From positions 1 through 15,043 of the forward strand of contig JBBDZM010000013.1 in assembly GCA_040900165.1 (NCBI GenBank): a DNA stretch of 15,043 nucleotides, given 5' to 3'. Origin of the DNA: BOKZ01 sp040900165. Lineage in GTDB: Bacteria; Patescibacteriota; UBA1384; 2-12-FULL-50-11. The translations under genes were made by a program, and so were the position numbers. The notes beneath the pieces were generated by a model. That model worked only from the letters and a program-made list of their open reading frames with translations. It was not told the origin of the DNA and did not search any database. Below, piece after piece: positions 6,177 to 12,835 of this stretch (position 1 is its first letter; the number at the start of each line of letters is the position of its first letter).

Positions 6177-6902
6177 CTATTTTGGGACGACTTTCAAGAA
6201 CTCCTCAACAAGTTTTTTCGCCTCTTGTTCGGTTGCCACTTCCGCCACGACCCCGTGATGCCGCCACCAGGTTAACTGACGGCGGATATAGGCCCGGCTG
6301 GCCTGCTGAAACTCGCTGATTGCCAATTCGCGGTTGCGCTGGCCGGTGATAAATAAGGCAGCGTAGCGGTAATCGAGCCCAATATTAACCAGCCAGTCTG
6401 GATCAACACCGCTGTCGATTAGTTGCTTAGTTTCGGCAATTAAATCGTCAAAAATCCGCTCGTACCGCTCGTCGCTGCGCCGGTATAGTTCGCTCCGCTC
6501 CACCTGCGGCATTATCGCCAGCGATTGAAACGGCACCGGCCGGCGCTTTTTGGAAAAACGTCCACTGCCAGGCTGATAGCCCTCGAGCAGCGCCGTCACG
6601 TAGAGCCCGGTGCCGCCAACAACAACCGGTACTTTGCTGGACTCAAATATACGTTCTAACGTATATTTGGCTCTTTCCAGCCAATCATGAAGAGTAAATC
6701 TCTCACCCGGTTCGGCGATATCAATCAGCTCTTGGGGAACTGGTTCTTTGTTGGTTCCGATATTCAGCCCCCGGTAAACCTGCCGGGAATCGGCCGAGAT
6801 TATTACGCCGTTGAATTCTTTGGCCAACGCTAAGGCCAATCGGGTTTTCCCCGACCCAGTTGGTCCGACCACGGCGACAATTTTTACCTTGTTATTTTTC
6901 AC
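6177..6902 (-). CDS. miaA: tRNA dimethylallyltransferase (short MiaA)
   Basis: The product transfers a dimethylallyl group to A37 of tRNAs that read codons starting with U. Walker A GPTGSGKT is at residues 13-20, followed by SADSRQVYRGLNIGTNK (about 36-52), VVGGTGLYVTALLEG (about 95-109), and near the C-terminus RAYIRRQLTWWRHH, all family hallmarks. At 241 residues it is about 60 shorter than E. coli MiaA, with a reduced middle (tRNA-binding) region, as is common in small-genome lineages. The start is GTG at 6902, with no clear ribosome binding site. It is divergent from the ABC exporter operon, sharing a 120-bp repeat-filled interval. Confidence 0.93.
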   Translation of the reverse strand: MKNNKVKIVAVVGPTGSGKTRLALALAKEFNGVIISADSRQVYRGLNIGTNKEPVPQELIDIAEPGERFTLHDWLERAKYTLERIFESSKVPVVVGGTGLYVTALLEGYQPGSGRFSKKRRPVPFQSLAIMPQVERSELYRRSDERYERIFDDLIAETKQLIDSGVDPDWLVNIGLDYRYAALFITGQRNRELAISEFQQASRAYIRRQLTWWRHHGVVAEVATEQEAKKLVEEFLKVVPK

Positions 6903-6911
6903 TTTAACGTT

Positions 6912-7033
6912 AATATCTAAAATGCTTTTTTAAATTATCTCATATGCTGAAGCATTATCTTATATGCTAAGGCAATATCTTATATGCCAAAGCATTATCT
7001 TATATGCTAAGGCATTATCTAATATGCTTAAAC
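6912..7033. repeat. 20-bp tandem repeats before the ABC exporter operon
   Basis: Five head-to-tail units follow attatcttatatgctaaggc, starting at 6934, 6954, 6974, 6994 and 7014 with an exact 20-bp period. Units 2 and 4 are identical; the fifth is cut into by the ATPase start codon (ATG at 7024). A worn sixth copy (aatatctaaaatgct) starts at 6912. Each junction forms the dyad AGCAT-n8-ATGCT, and each unit holds TATATG. The period of two helical turns would line up bound proteins on one DNA face. Confidence 0.85.
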
Positions 7034-7737
7034 TTCAAAAACTTACTAAACAATTCTGGCTTGGCTCTAAACCATTTACGGCTGTTAATAGCTTGTCTTT
7101 AGAAGTAGCAACGGGTCAGGTTTTTGGCTTTATTGGCCTCAACGGCGCCGGCAAAACCACGACAATCAAAATGATTACCGGTCTACTATTCCCTGACAGC
7201 GGTCAAAGTAGCTGGAAAAAGCAAGATAGCACCAGCGTCGAATCGAAAAAGAAATTTGGTTTTATGCCCGAGCATCCCCAGTTTCACCGCCACCTAAGTG
7301 CCACCGAAGTATTGAGCTACGTTGGCGAGCTTTTTGAGATTGATCCGACAATTATTACCAAGCGTACCAAAGTCTTGCTCAAGCAGGTCGGCTTGGCCGA
7401 CAGCGCCAAAATCCCTGTTCGCAATTTTTCCAAGGGTATGAGACAGCGGCTCGGTTTTGCGGTAGCACTAATCAATAACCCCGAGCTATTAATCCTGGAT
7501 GAGCCACTCGATGGCCTCGATCCAATCGGCCGGGCCGAGTTTAAAAAGTTGATCCTTGAACAAAAAGCCGCCAACAAAACTATTTTCTTAAGTAGCCATA
7601 TTCTTTCTGACATCGATGAAATCTGCGACCAAATTGCCGTAATCGATAAGGGCAAATTGTTGTTTATCGGCTCTCCCAAAAAACTAACCGGCGGCAAAAA
7701 GAGCTTGGAAGCGGCGTTTGTGGAGCTGGTGCGATGA
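7024..7737 (+). CDS. ABC-2 type transporter ATP-binding protein
   Basis: The 237-residue ATPase has Walker A GLNGAGKT (38-45), the Q-loop region with MPEHPQF (81-87), signature FSKGMRQR (135-142), Walker B LLILDEP (155-161) and the switch His at about 192 (SSHILSD). The sequence resembles CcmA/NatA/NosF ATPases that drive ABC-2 exporters. I start at ATG 7024, where homology begins (MLKLQKLTK); the longer frame from 6964 only translates the tandem repeats. The repeats run into the start codon, so transcription or translation initiation is likely affected by them. The stop overlaps the permease start by 4 nt (ATGA). Confidence 0.93.
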   Translation: MLKLQKLTKQFWLGSKPFTAVNSLSLEVATGQVFGFIGLNGAGKTTTIKMITGLLFPDSGQSSWKKQDSTSVESKKKFGFMPEHPQFHRHLSATEVLSYVGELFEIDPTIITKRTKVLLKQVGLADSAKIPVRNFSKGMRQRLGFAVALINNPELLILDEPLDGLDPIGRAEFKKLILEQKAANKTIFLSSHILSDIDEICDQIAVIDKGKLLFIGSPKKLTGGKKSLEAAFVELVR

Positions 7738-8495
7738 AAACCATTTGGGTGATTGCCCGAAACACCTTTATCGAAACGATTCGGGAAAAAATCCTCTACG
7801 CTATTGTCGGGTTTTCCCTACTGGTAATTGTCGCCAGCTTGTTGGCCGGATCGGTTTCCCTTGGCCAAGACGTCCGGGTAATCCAAACTTTCGGGCTGAC
7901 GGCAATGACAGTTTTTCTATTGGTCATTACAATTTTTGTTGGCTCCCATTTGCTCTATAAAGAGACCGAGCAAAAAACCATCTACCTCACCCTCACCAAA
8001 CCCGTTACCCGAGTCTGGTTCTACCTGGGCAAATTCGTTGGGTTATCGCTGGTAATTGGTGCTAGCGCCCTGCTGATGGGACTTGTTTATGTTATTTTAC
8101 TCTGGGCCAAGACCGGCTTTGTCGCCCCGGCCAACTACTGGGCGATTGGCTTTACAATCCTAGAAGCCTGGCTAGTAGTGGCGGTTGGGATGATGTTTGG
8201 TAGCTTTGCCTCGCCGATCTCCAGCGCCCTCTATAGTTTTGGGCTAATACTAATTGGCCACTCCACCACCACTATCCACGCCATTGCTCAAAAATCTGCG
8301 CCAACCATCCGCTATCTGCTGGAGGGCGTTTATTACGCTTTCCCCAATCTTGAAAAATTTAATCTTCGTAACGAAGTCGTTTACGCTATTAGCCCCAACC
8401 CCACCCAGGTAATTACGACCTTAATCTATTTTGTTGCTTTTACCGCCTTGTTATTAGCCCTGGGGATAGCAGTTTTCCGCAAAAACGAATTCTAA
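7734..8495 (+). CDS. ABC-2 type transporter permease
   Basis: The 253-residue membrane protein has about six hydrophobic segments, beginning near residues 22-44, 55-75, 100-125, 138-162 and 175-195, with the last at 228-246. The soluble stretch FPNLEKFNLRNEVVY (about 210-224) and the N-terminal WVIARNTFIETIREKILYAI are typical of NosY-like ABC2 membrane subunits. It should form the channel with the ATPase encoded just upstream, with which it overlaps by 4 nt. The cargo is unknown. The next gene follows after 7 nt. Confidence 0.88.
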   Translation: MKTIWVIARNTFIETIREKILYAIVGFSLLVIVASLLAGSVSLGQDVRVIQTFGLTAMTVFLLVITIFVGSHLLYKETEQKTIYLTLTKPVTRVWFYLGKFVGLSLVIGASALLMGLVYVILLWAKTGFVAPANYWAIGFTILEAWLVVAVGMMFGSFASPISSALYSFGLILIGHSTTTIHAIAQKSAPTIRYLLEGVYYAFPNLEKFNLRNEVVYAISPNPTQVITTLIYFVAFTALLLALGIAVFRKNEF

Positions 8496-8502
8496 ATAAT
8501 TG

Positions 8503-9345
8503 ATGATTTTTACGGACTTAAAACTACGGATCGTTCCATTGATAGTTTTAATTGCTTGGTCAGTTGCCTATATCTCCCAAATCAACTACGACGCTTGGCG
8601 CTATTATTCGCCGTCCGTGCTCAATACTAGCTTCAACGAATTTATCGAGCCCCAGCCGCTCTCACCCCAGAATACCCGCCTGATAAGTTTTGGTGCCACC
8701 GAGTTCGCCGCCAATATCTACTGGCTGCAACTTATTCAGTATTACGGCGGGGGAACGCCGTACGGCCAATACCGAAAATTACCCGAACTATTCGACACCG
8801 TTACCGAACTATCCCCGAACTTTCAGCAGGCCTACATCACCGGTTTGATTATTTTGCCGGGCGAGGGATTTGTCGATCAAGCGCTCTCCCTGGGAGAGAA
8901 AGGCCAGAAAAACCTCCCCGATTCCTGGGAAATGCCCTACTACACCGGTTTGGTTTACCATATCTACAAAAAGGATTACGCCCAGGCCGGAGCCAAATTC
9001 AACCAAGCTGCCACATTCGCTGGCGCGCCAGCTATTACCAAACTATTCGCCGGTATCTACTTCAAGGAGGCCGATCAACGCAAAAAAGCTTACCTTATTT
9101 TCCAGACCGTAGTTGCCACCAGCGAAGACCAATATATTATCGCCCGGGCCGAAAAACAGCTCGCGCACTTAGACGGAATATTTACGCTCGAGAGCGCCGT
9201 CGCCAAGTACCGTCAACAATTTTCCGTCTACCCCAAAAATCTCAATCAACTTGTAACCAGCAATATCATCAAAAAAATCCCCGTTAGCCCTTTTGGGGTT
9301 AAATACACCTACAACCCCAAAACCGGCCGGATTGGCGACGACTAA
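8503..9345 (+). CDS. Membrane-anchored TPR-like protein of the ABC operon
   Basis: The 280-residue protein has an N-terminal membrane segment (about residues 9-26, IVPLIVLIAWSVAYISQI) and an outside domain. The middle (about 90-220) consists of helical pairs with TPR-like spacing (for example YYTGLVYHIYKKDYAQAGAKFNQAA). The last 50 residues (YRQQFSVYPKNLNQLV, then IPVSPFGVKYTYNPKTGRI) match the YP-x-L-x-L-V / P-x-G-x-x-Y-x-Y pattern seen at the end of many GspG-like and TPR proteins. It probably serves the exporter. I use ATG at 8503; a TTG lies one codon earlier. Its stop overlaps the yvcK stop on the other strand (TAA 9343-9345, TAG 9344-9342). Confidence 0.7.
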   Translation: MIFTDLKLRIVPLIVLIAWSVAYISQINYDAWRYYSPSVLNTSFNEFIEPQPLSPQNTRLISFGATEFAANIYWLQLIQYYGGGTPYGQYRKLPELFDTVTELSPNFQQAYITGLIILPGEGFVDQALSLGEKGQKNLPDSWEMPYYTGLVYHIYKKDYAQAGAKFNQAATFAGAPAITKLFAGIYFKEADQRKKAYLIFQTVVATSEDQYIIARAEKQLAHLDGIFTLESAVAKYRQQFSVYPKNLNQLVTSNIIKKIPVSPFGVKYTYNPKTGRIGDD

Positions 9346-10292
9346 CTACTGGTAAAAACCTGCCAGACCGTATCAGCAAGCTTTTTGGAGTCGTGATACA
9401 AGGGATAGTTTTCATCGATCAAATCCGCCGAGATAATTGGGACATTAAGGATCTCTGTTTGTTCGCTAGTAATATTTTTAATACTGCCAAGCTTTCCTTC
9501 TTTGCTGCCCCGGGCAATCATTTTGTTGTTGACCAAGGCCGCGTCAAATTTCGTCCCATTAACATACTCGCGCAGGGCTTTGATGTGATCTTCAACAGAG
9601 AATTTCTCGGTTTCCCCGCGCTCGGTGGAGGCGTTACAGATAAATATCTTCATCGCTGGCGATTTTTCAAAGGCTTGGCGGATATCCTTAATTAAAAAAC
9701 TCGGCAAAATACTGGTATAAAGACTGCCCGGGCCAACAATAATCAGATCGGCGTTGTTAATAAAATGGACGGCCGTCGGGTTGGCAACTGCATCTGGCGG
9801 AACAATCGAGATCTTTCCGATCCCAAATCGGTGACCCAGCTTGGGAATATCGACCTCCCCAAGAGCGCTTTGGCCATTATTGAGCTCGGCAATTAAACTA
9901 ACGTGGTCGAGCGTTGAGGGGATTACCTGCCCTTTAATCGATAAGATTTTACTACTAGCTTCTACGGCCGAGTCAAAGCCACCAGTTATATCCGATAGAG
10001 CGATCAATAAGAGATTCCCCAACGAGTGGCCGCTCAAACCCCTGCCCCGATTAAACCGGTATTCAAATAACTTAGTTAATAACTGCTCATCGTTGGAGAG
10101 AGCAGCCAGACATTTGCGGATATCGCCGGGCGGCAATACCCCCATCTCCCTGGATAACCGGCCACTGGAGGCACCGTTGTCGGTCATGGTCACAATACCC
10201 GACAAGCTAATCGGGTGGTTTTTTAAACCGCGCAACAGAGTGGATAACCCTGTCCCCCCGCCAATGGCGACGACTTTGGGTTTGGGGATCAT
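9342..10292 (-). CDS. yvcK: YvcK/CofD-like UDP-sugar-binding protein
   Basis: The 316-residue protein contains the family signatures in order: AIGGGTGLSTLLRGLK (about 9-24), TMTDNGASSGRLSREMGVLPPGD (about 35-57), SGHSLGNLLLIALSD, ADLIIVGPGSLYTSILPSFLI (about 181-201) and NASTERGETE. YvcK binds UDP-N-acetylglucosamine in Bacillus and links central carbon metabolism to cell-wall synthesis and shape; it lacks the transferase activity of CofD. The ATG at 10292 overlaps the stop of the upstream secreted-protein gene (ATGA), so the two are translationally coupled. Confidence 0.93.
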   Translation of the reverse strand: MIPKPKVVAIGGGTGLSTLLRGLKNHPISLSGIVTMTDNGASSGRLSREMGVLPPGDIRKCLAALSNDEQLLTKLFEYRFNRGRGLSGHSLGNLLLIALSDITGGFDSAVEASSKILSIKGQVIPSTLDHVSLIAELNNGQSALGEVDIPKLGHRFGIGKISIVPPDAVANPTAVHFINNADLIIVGPGSLYTSILPSFLIKDIRQAFEKSPAMKIFICNASTERGETEKFSVEDHIKALREYVNGTKFDAALVNNKMIARGSKEGKLGSIKNITSEQTEILNVPIISADLIDENYPLYHDSKKLADTVWQVFTSS

Positions 10293-10804
10293 GGAACTAG
10301 TGGGTATTTGTACTCGGTTACCTCGTTAATCAGCTCGGACTGATCACTTATCCACGTCTGTAAGACAAATTTCTCCAAATCGGTGCTGGTTCGATTTTTG
10401 GTCGTAGCCACCACCGACACATGGAAGACTCCCAAGAAATGAAAGTCATCTAATTTGTATTTTTGAATAAACTGGCCGTTGCTATCCGCCTTAGCCTTGA
10501 GGGTTTGGGAGTTATTTATACTGCCGTTTGGGTATTGGGTAACGATATCCAGTTGGGCGTTAGCCAGGGTATTTATCGTCACCACCTGGGTCTGACCCAA
10601 CCTAACAACCTGGCGAGAAAACTCAATTTTTAGCGGAAATGGCTGCTCCTTGGTAGATGACGCATCGGTCTGCGAGGCTAAAACCGCTTGGCTAATCGTT
10701 ACCGGATCATTTTCTTTGGCAATATCTTTATTCCAACCTAGTCCAATCGTCGTCAGAATCAGGGCAACAATCGTGAAAAAGGTGTTACGTATAGTCCGTG
10801 ACAT
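10289..10804 (-). CDS. Secreted or anchored beta-sandwich-like protein, unknown
   Basis: The 171-residue product starts with a basic tip and a hydrophobic helix (about residues 8-23, FFTIVALILTTIGLGW), a signal peptide or anchor with no lipobox. A Thr/Ser/Gln-rich linker follows. The remaining 110 residues look all-beta (FPLKIEFSRQVVRLGQTQVVTIN, ANAQLDIVTQYPNG, ADSNGQFIQKYKL, GVFHVSVVATT). The pattern resembles Ig-like surface domains, but I do not recognise a named family. It precedes and overlaps yvcK by 4 nt, so it may act at the envelope together with that pathway. The start has no ribosome binding site and a -10 box 9 nt upstream. Confidence 0.65.
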   Translation of the reverse strand: MSRTIRNTFFTIVALILTTIGLGWNKDIAKENDPVTISQAVLASQTDASSTKEQPFPLKIEFSRQVVRLGQTQVVTINTLANAQLDIVTQYPNGSINNSQTLKAKADSNGQFIQKYKLDDFHFLGVFHVSVVATTKNRTSTDLEKFVLQTWISDQSELINEVTEYKYPLVP

Positions 10805-10813
10805 TTTGGTAAT

Positions 10814-10843
10814 ATTCTAAACTTAAATATCCCGATCCGCCAA
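10814..10843 (-). promoter_or_regulatory. Promoter of the secreted-protein/yvcK pair
   Basis: On the minus strand TTGGCG (10843-10838) and TAGAAT (10819-10814) are 18 bp apart. The -10 ends 9 nt before the ATG at 10804, predicting a leader of a few nucleotides at most. Confidence 0.5.
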
Positions 10844-10850
10844 CCGCTCG

Positions 10851-10879
10851 TTGCCCAAATTTAAAAAAATCGCTACGCT
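10851..10879 (+). promoter_or_regulatory. Promoter of trxB
   Basis: TTGCCC (10851-10856), a 17-bp spacer and TACGCT (10874-10879) end 8 nt before the trxB ATG. No Shine-Dalgarno is present. The promoter is back to back with that of the minus-strand secreted-protein gene. Confidence 0.5.
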
Positions 10880-10887
10880 CAAAAAGT

Positions 10888-11865
10888 ATGAACAAAGACG
10901 CCAATTACGACGTTGTAATAATCGGCTCCGGTATGGCTGGCCTTAGCGCCGGGCTTTACGCTGGCCGCTACGAACTCTCTACTACCGTTATCGGCGACAT
11001 GCTTGGCGGCGCCACCTCGACCGCTTGGACTGTGGAGAACTATCCCGGCTACAAAGAAATCGACGGCTACGATTTAATCGTCAAAGTCAAAGAACAAAAC
11101 GAGGCGCTGGGCGTTAAAATTATCAACGACCGAGTCTCTGATATCGATAAAACCGGCGACGGCTTTGAGCTGTCGTTGCGCGACGGCGGCGAGCATAAAA
11201 TTCAAGCCAAAACCGTAATTTTTGCCGTCGGAGCGGCTCGCCGAAAACTCGGCGTCGACAAAGAGGACGAATTCTCCCAAGGCAAAGGCGTTCACTACTG
11301 CGCCACCTGCGACGCTCCGCTCTACAAAGGTAAAACTATCGCGGTGGTTGGTGGGGGAGACGCTTCCGTTAAGGGCATGAATCTGGCCGTCCAGTACGCC
11401 GAAAAAGTCCACGCTTTTGTCCGCGGCGACGCCCTGAAAGCCGAGCCAATCAACTACGAACGACTGGAGCCACATATCCAATCCGGCAAAGTCGAAATCC
11501 ATTTCAAAACCGAAGTTACGGAGCTACTCGGCACCGAGCGCTTAACTGGCGTAAAAACCAACGACGGCCGGGAAATCGAGCTAGACGGCCTGTTTGTGGA
11601 GATCGGCGCTATCCCAGAAGTGGAGCTGGCCGAAAAAATTGGCGTCAAGCTGGATGAGCACGGCTATATCGGCGTCAATAATATGATGGAAACCAACGTC
11701 AGGGGCGTCTACGCCGCCGGCGACACCACCAGTTTCTTTGGCCACTTTAAGCAAGATATCACCGCCGCCGCCATGGGCGCGGTCGCCGCTACGTCCGCTT
11801 TCAATTTTATCGGCGGCACTGCTGCCAAAGCTACTAAAGAACCAGAAAAAGTTGCCGTTAACTAA
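10888..11865 (+). CDS. trxB: Thioredoxin reductase
   Basis: The 325-residue flavoprotein reduces thioredoxin with NADPH. FAD binding is shown by GSGMAGLSAG (13-22) and by YAAGDTTS near residues 275-282. The redox pair is CATC (Cys138, Cys141), followed by the NADPH site VVGGGDASVKG (about 153-163). Length matches the low-molecular-weight bacterial TrxB class. The first dinucleotide motif reads GSGMAG in place of the usual GxGPAG, a mild deviation. A short Lys/Glu-rich tail ends the protein. The ATG at 10888 sits just behind a promoter -10 box, so the mRNA is probably leaderless or nearly so. No thioredoxin gene is in the window. Confidence 0.95.
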   Translation: MNKDANYDVVIIGSGMAGLSAGLYAGRYELSTTVIGDMLGGATSTAWTVENYPGYKEIDGYDLIVKVKEQNEALGVKIINDRVSDIDKTGDGFELSLRDGGEHKIQAKTVIFAVGAARRKLGVDKEDEFSQGKGVHYCATCDAPLYKGKTIAVVGGGDASVKGMNLAVQYAEKVHAFVRGDALKAEPINYERLEPHIQSGKVEIHFKTEVTELLGTERLTGVKTNDGREIELDGLFVEIGAIPEVELAEKIGVKLDEHGYIGVNNMMETNVRGVYAAGDTTSFFGHFKQDITAAAMGAVAATSAFNFIGGTAAKATKEPEKVAVN

Positions 11866-11873
11866 TTTTTGTA

Positions 11874-11882
11874 TGCTATCAT
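11874..11882 (+). promoter_or_regulatory. Extended -10 promoter of the 93-codon gene
   Basis: TGCTATCAT is an extended -10 (TG-n-TATCAT), starting 9 bp after the trxB stop. A TTGCCG at 11852 is 19 bp away, longer than ideal. The leader would be about 15-20 nt and holds the AGGAGG ribosome binding site. Confidence 0.45.
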
Positions 11883-11903
11883 AGCCGCAGCTCTTTAGGA
11901 GGC

Positions 11904-12185
11904 ATGAAGTTGATTACAGCTATTTCAGACAATGAACGAGAATTCCCGGCCGGTGAAGGCACACGAGTGATCATTCAATACACCGACAAGTCAGAGTCGG
12001 AAAAAGACGAGTGGCTTAAGCTGCTCGAGGCTGACCCAAGAAAATTTCTCGTGATCTTACAATGGATGCATGCGACCGTTGGCCACATATGCAAAGTGCC
12101 CATCCTTCATAAAGAGGACGGTGGGCGACACTTTGGCACGGAAAATTTCAAGCACTGGCTTGAACATGACCTGGTCCTTACTTAG
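11904..12185 (+). CDS. Small soluble protein, unknown family
   Basis: The 93-residue protein has no membrane segment or signal and is acidic overall (EREFPAGEGTRV, SESEKDEWLKLLEADP), with a C-terminal His- and Trp-containing half (LQWMHATVGHICKV, FKHWLEHDL). I recognise no family. A perfect AGGAGG lies at 11897-11902. The ATG at 11904 is only 1 nt from it, while the in-frame TTG at 11910 is 7 nt away, the best spacing, so the true start may be the TTG (91 residues). A good promoter before it and a clean terminator that begins inside its stop codon make it a single-gene unit, arguing that it is real. Confidence 0.65.
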   Translation: MKLITAISDNEREFPAGEGTRVIIQYTDKSESEKDEWLKLLEADPRKFLVILQWMHATVGHICKVPILHKEDGGRHFGTENFKHWLEHDLVLT

Positions 12186-12205
12186 CCCCTCTCCGGGGCT
12201 TTTTC
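12184..12205 (+). terminator. Rho-independent terminator
   Basis: The stem AGCCCC/GGGGCT with loop TCTCC is followed by TTTTTCTTT. The first stem bases are the last two of the TAG stop codon of the 93-codon gene. Confidence 0.88.
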
Positions 12206-12218
12206 TTTACTTGGCTAA

Positions 12219-12247
12219 TTGAGAAAATCCGGCCCAACTGGTACAAT
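12219..12247 (+). promoter_or_regulatory. Promoter of tRNA-Lys
   Basis: TTGAGA (12219-12224) and TACAAT (12242-12247), each one mismatch from consensus, are 17 bp apart; the -10 ends 12 nt before the tRNA. It is among the strongest promoters in the window. Confidence 0.7.
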
Positions 12248-12259
12248 TTCCCTTGCTTT

Positions 12260-12331
12260 GGGTCGGTAGTTCAGTGGTAGAACAACGGACTTTTAATCCG
12301 TGTGTCGTGGGTTCAATCCCCACCCGACCCA
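12260..12331 (+). tRNA. tRNA-Lys(UUU), no encoded CCA
   Basis: Acceptor GGGTCGG pairs with CCGACCC, D stem GTTC/GAAC is present, anticodon stem ACGGA/TCCGT holds loop CTTTTAA (anticodon TTT), and the T arm is GTGGG-TTCAATC-CCCAC. Discriminator A is followed by CTT, so CCA is added after transcription. The last 17 bases plus one recur downstream at 12467-12484. Confidence 0.97.
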
Positions 12332-12484
12332 CTTACAAACAAATGCCCACTTTACGTGGGCATTTGTTGTAAACGGGCTAATAGGATGAACCCGTTGCCG
12401 CCAGGCAACAGGTGCAACTACGACCGAGCTTGCGAGGGAGGAGTGAAGGAGGCTTTAGCCGACTGAAATCCCCACCCGACCCAC
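12315..12484 (+). repeat. Direct repeat of the tRNA-Lys 3' end, 152 bp apart
   Basis: AATCCCCACCCGACCCAC occurs at 12315-12332, within the tRNA T arm and acceptor, and again exactly at 12467-12484. This is the arrangement of attachment sites left by an element that integrates at a tRNA 3' end. The 134 bp between hold the post-tRNA hairpin, a second hairpin GTTGCC-gcca-GGCAAC (12394-12409), and a purine-rich stretch ending TGAAGGAGGCTTTAGCCGAC (12444-12463). There is no integrase ORF. Confidence 0.85.
12333..12373 (+). terminator. Strong hairpin after tRNA-Lys
   Basis: A perfect 12-bp stem (12339-12350 with 12356-12367, centred on AATGCCCAC / GTGGGCATT, loop TTTAC) extends outward with one bulge to TTACAA/TTGTAA. 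No long T run follows, but position and stability fit a tRNA transcript terminator or processing hairpin. Confidence 0.65.
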
Positions 12485-12486
12485 CA

Positions 12487-12528
12487 ACCTCCGCTAAAGC
12501 TACGGCTGGCGAGCCGTTAGCATATAAT
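12487..12528 (+). repeat. Palindromic repeat with -10 box before the GIY-YIG gene
   Basis: Right after the second tRNA end, a 6-bp stem ACGGCT-ggcg-AGCCGT (12502-12517) extends to GCTA/TAGC with a bulge (12493-12521). Its reverse complement, GCCAGCCGTAGCTTTAGCGG followed by AGG, resembles GCCAGGAGCTTTAGGAGG on the minus strand near 13243-13260. A perfect TATAAT follows at 12523-12528 and could start the GIY-YIG transcript, although no matching -35 is seen. A further hairpin TAACCC/GGGTTA (12536-12562) covers the ribosome binding site. Confidence 0.5.
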
Positions 12529-12567
12529 AGTGGCGTAACCCGTAGCTTCATGCGAAGGGTTAATAAA

Positions 12568-12804
12568 ATGTATTACGTCTATTTATTGAAATTAAATAAT
12601 GGCACACATTACACCGGGTTCACTACAAACCTCAAGAACCGAGTTAGAAAACACAACAGCGGCGGCGTATTAGCCACAAAAGGTAATCGCCCCGTTCATC
12701 TGGCCTTCTACTGCGCCTTCCCAACTAAACCTCTTGCGATTGCTTTCGAGGCGTATCTCAAATCTGGCTCGGGCCAAGCTTTTCGTAATCGTCATTTCAC
12801 TTGA
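12568..12804 (+). CDS. Small GIY-YIG nuclease-domain protein
   Basis: The 78-residue protein is almost only a GIY-YIG domain. YVYLLKLNNGTHYTGFT (residues 3-19) carries the two Tyr motifs in the form YVY-x9-YTG. Arg26 in the helix NLKNRVRKHN and Glu61 in AIAFEAYLKS match the conserved Arg and metal-binding Glu. It resembles the stand-alone YhbQ/UvrC-N-like group, which cut DNA; no target-recognition domain is attached. The start is ATG at 12568 with AAGGG 7 nt upstream, partly inside a hairpin. The frame is open to 12412, but that part translates the duplicated tRNA end and palindromic repeat and is not protein-like. It sits directly behind the duplicated tRNA-Lys end, which may be its product or its carrier. 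Confidence 0.82.
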   Translation: MYYVYLLKLNNGTHYTGFTTNLKNRVRKHNSGGVLATKGNRPVHLAFYCAFPTKPLAIAFEAYLKSGSGQAFRNRHFT

Positions 12805-12830
12805 CATATGCTTTCCAAAGGAGCGAAAAT
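12801..12830 (+). promoter_or_regulatory. Promoter overlapping the GIY-YIG stop codon
   Basis: A consensus -35 TTGACA (12801-12806) contains the TGA stop of the GIY-YIG gene. GAAAAT (12825-12830) lies 18 bp on as a moderate -10. Transcription would start near 12837. Confidence 0.45.
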
Positions 12831-12835
12831 ATAGG

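Noticed and set aside
11893..11903. TTTAGGAGGC as another copy of the gene-end element
   Set aside because: The shared bases are mostly the ribosome binding site of the 93-codon gene, and no duplicated gene end follows.
12412..12567. N-terminal extension of the GIY-YIG gene
   Set aside because: It translates the purine-rich element, the duplicated tRNA-Lys end and the palindromic repeat; the domain begins at the ATG at 12568, which has its own ribosome binding site.
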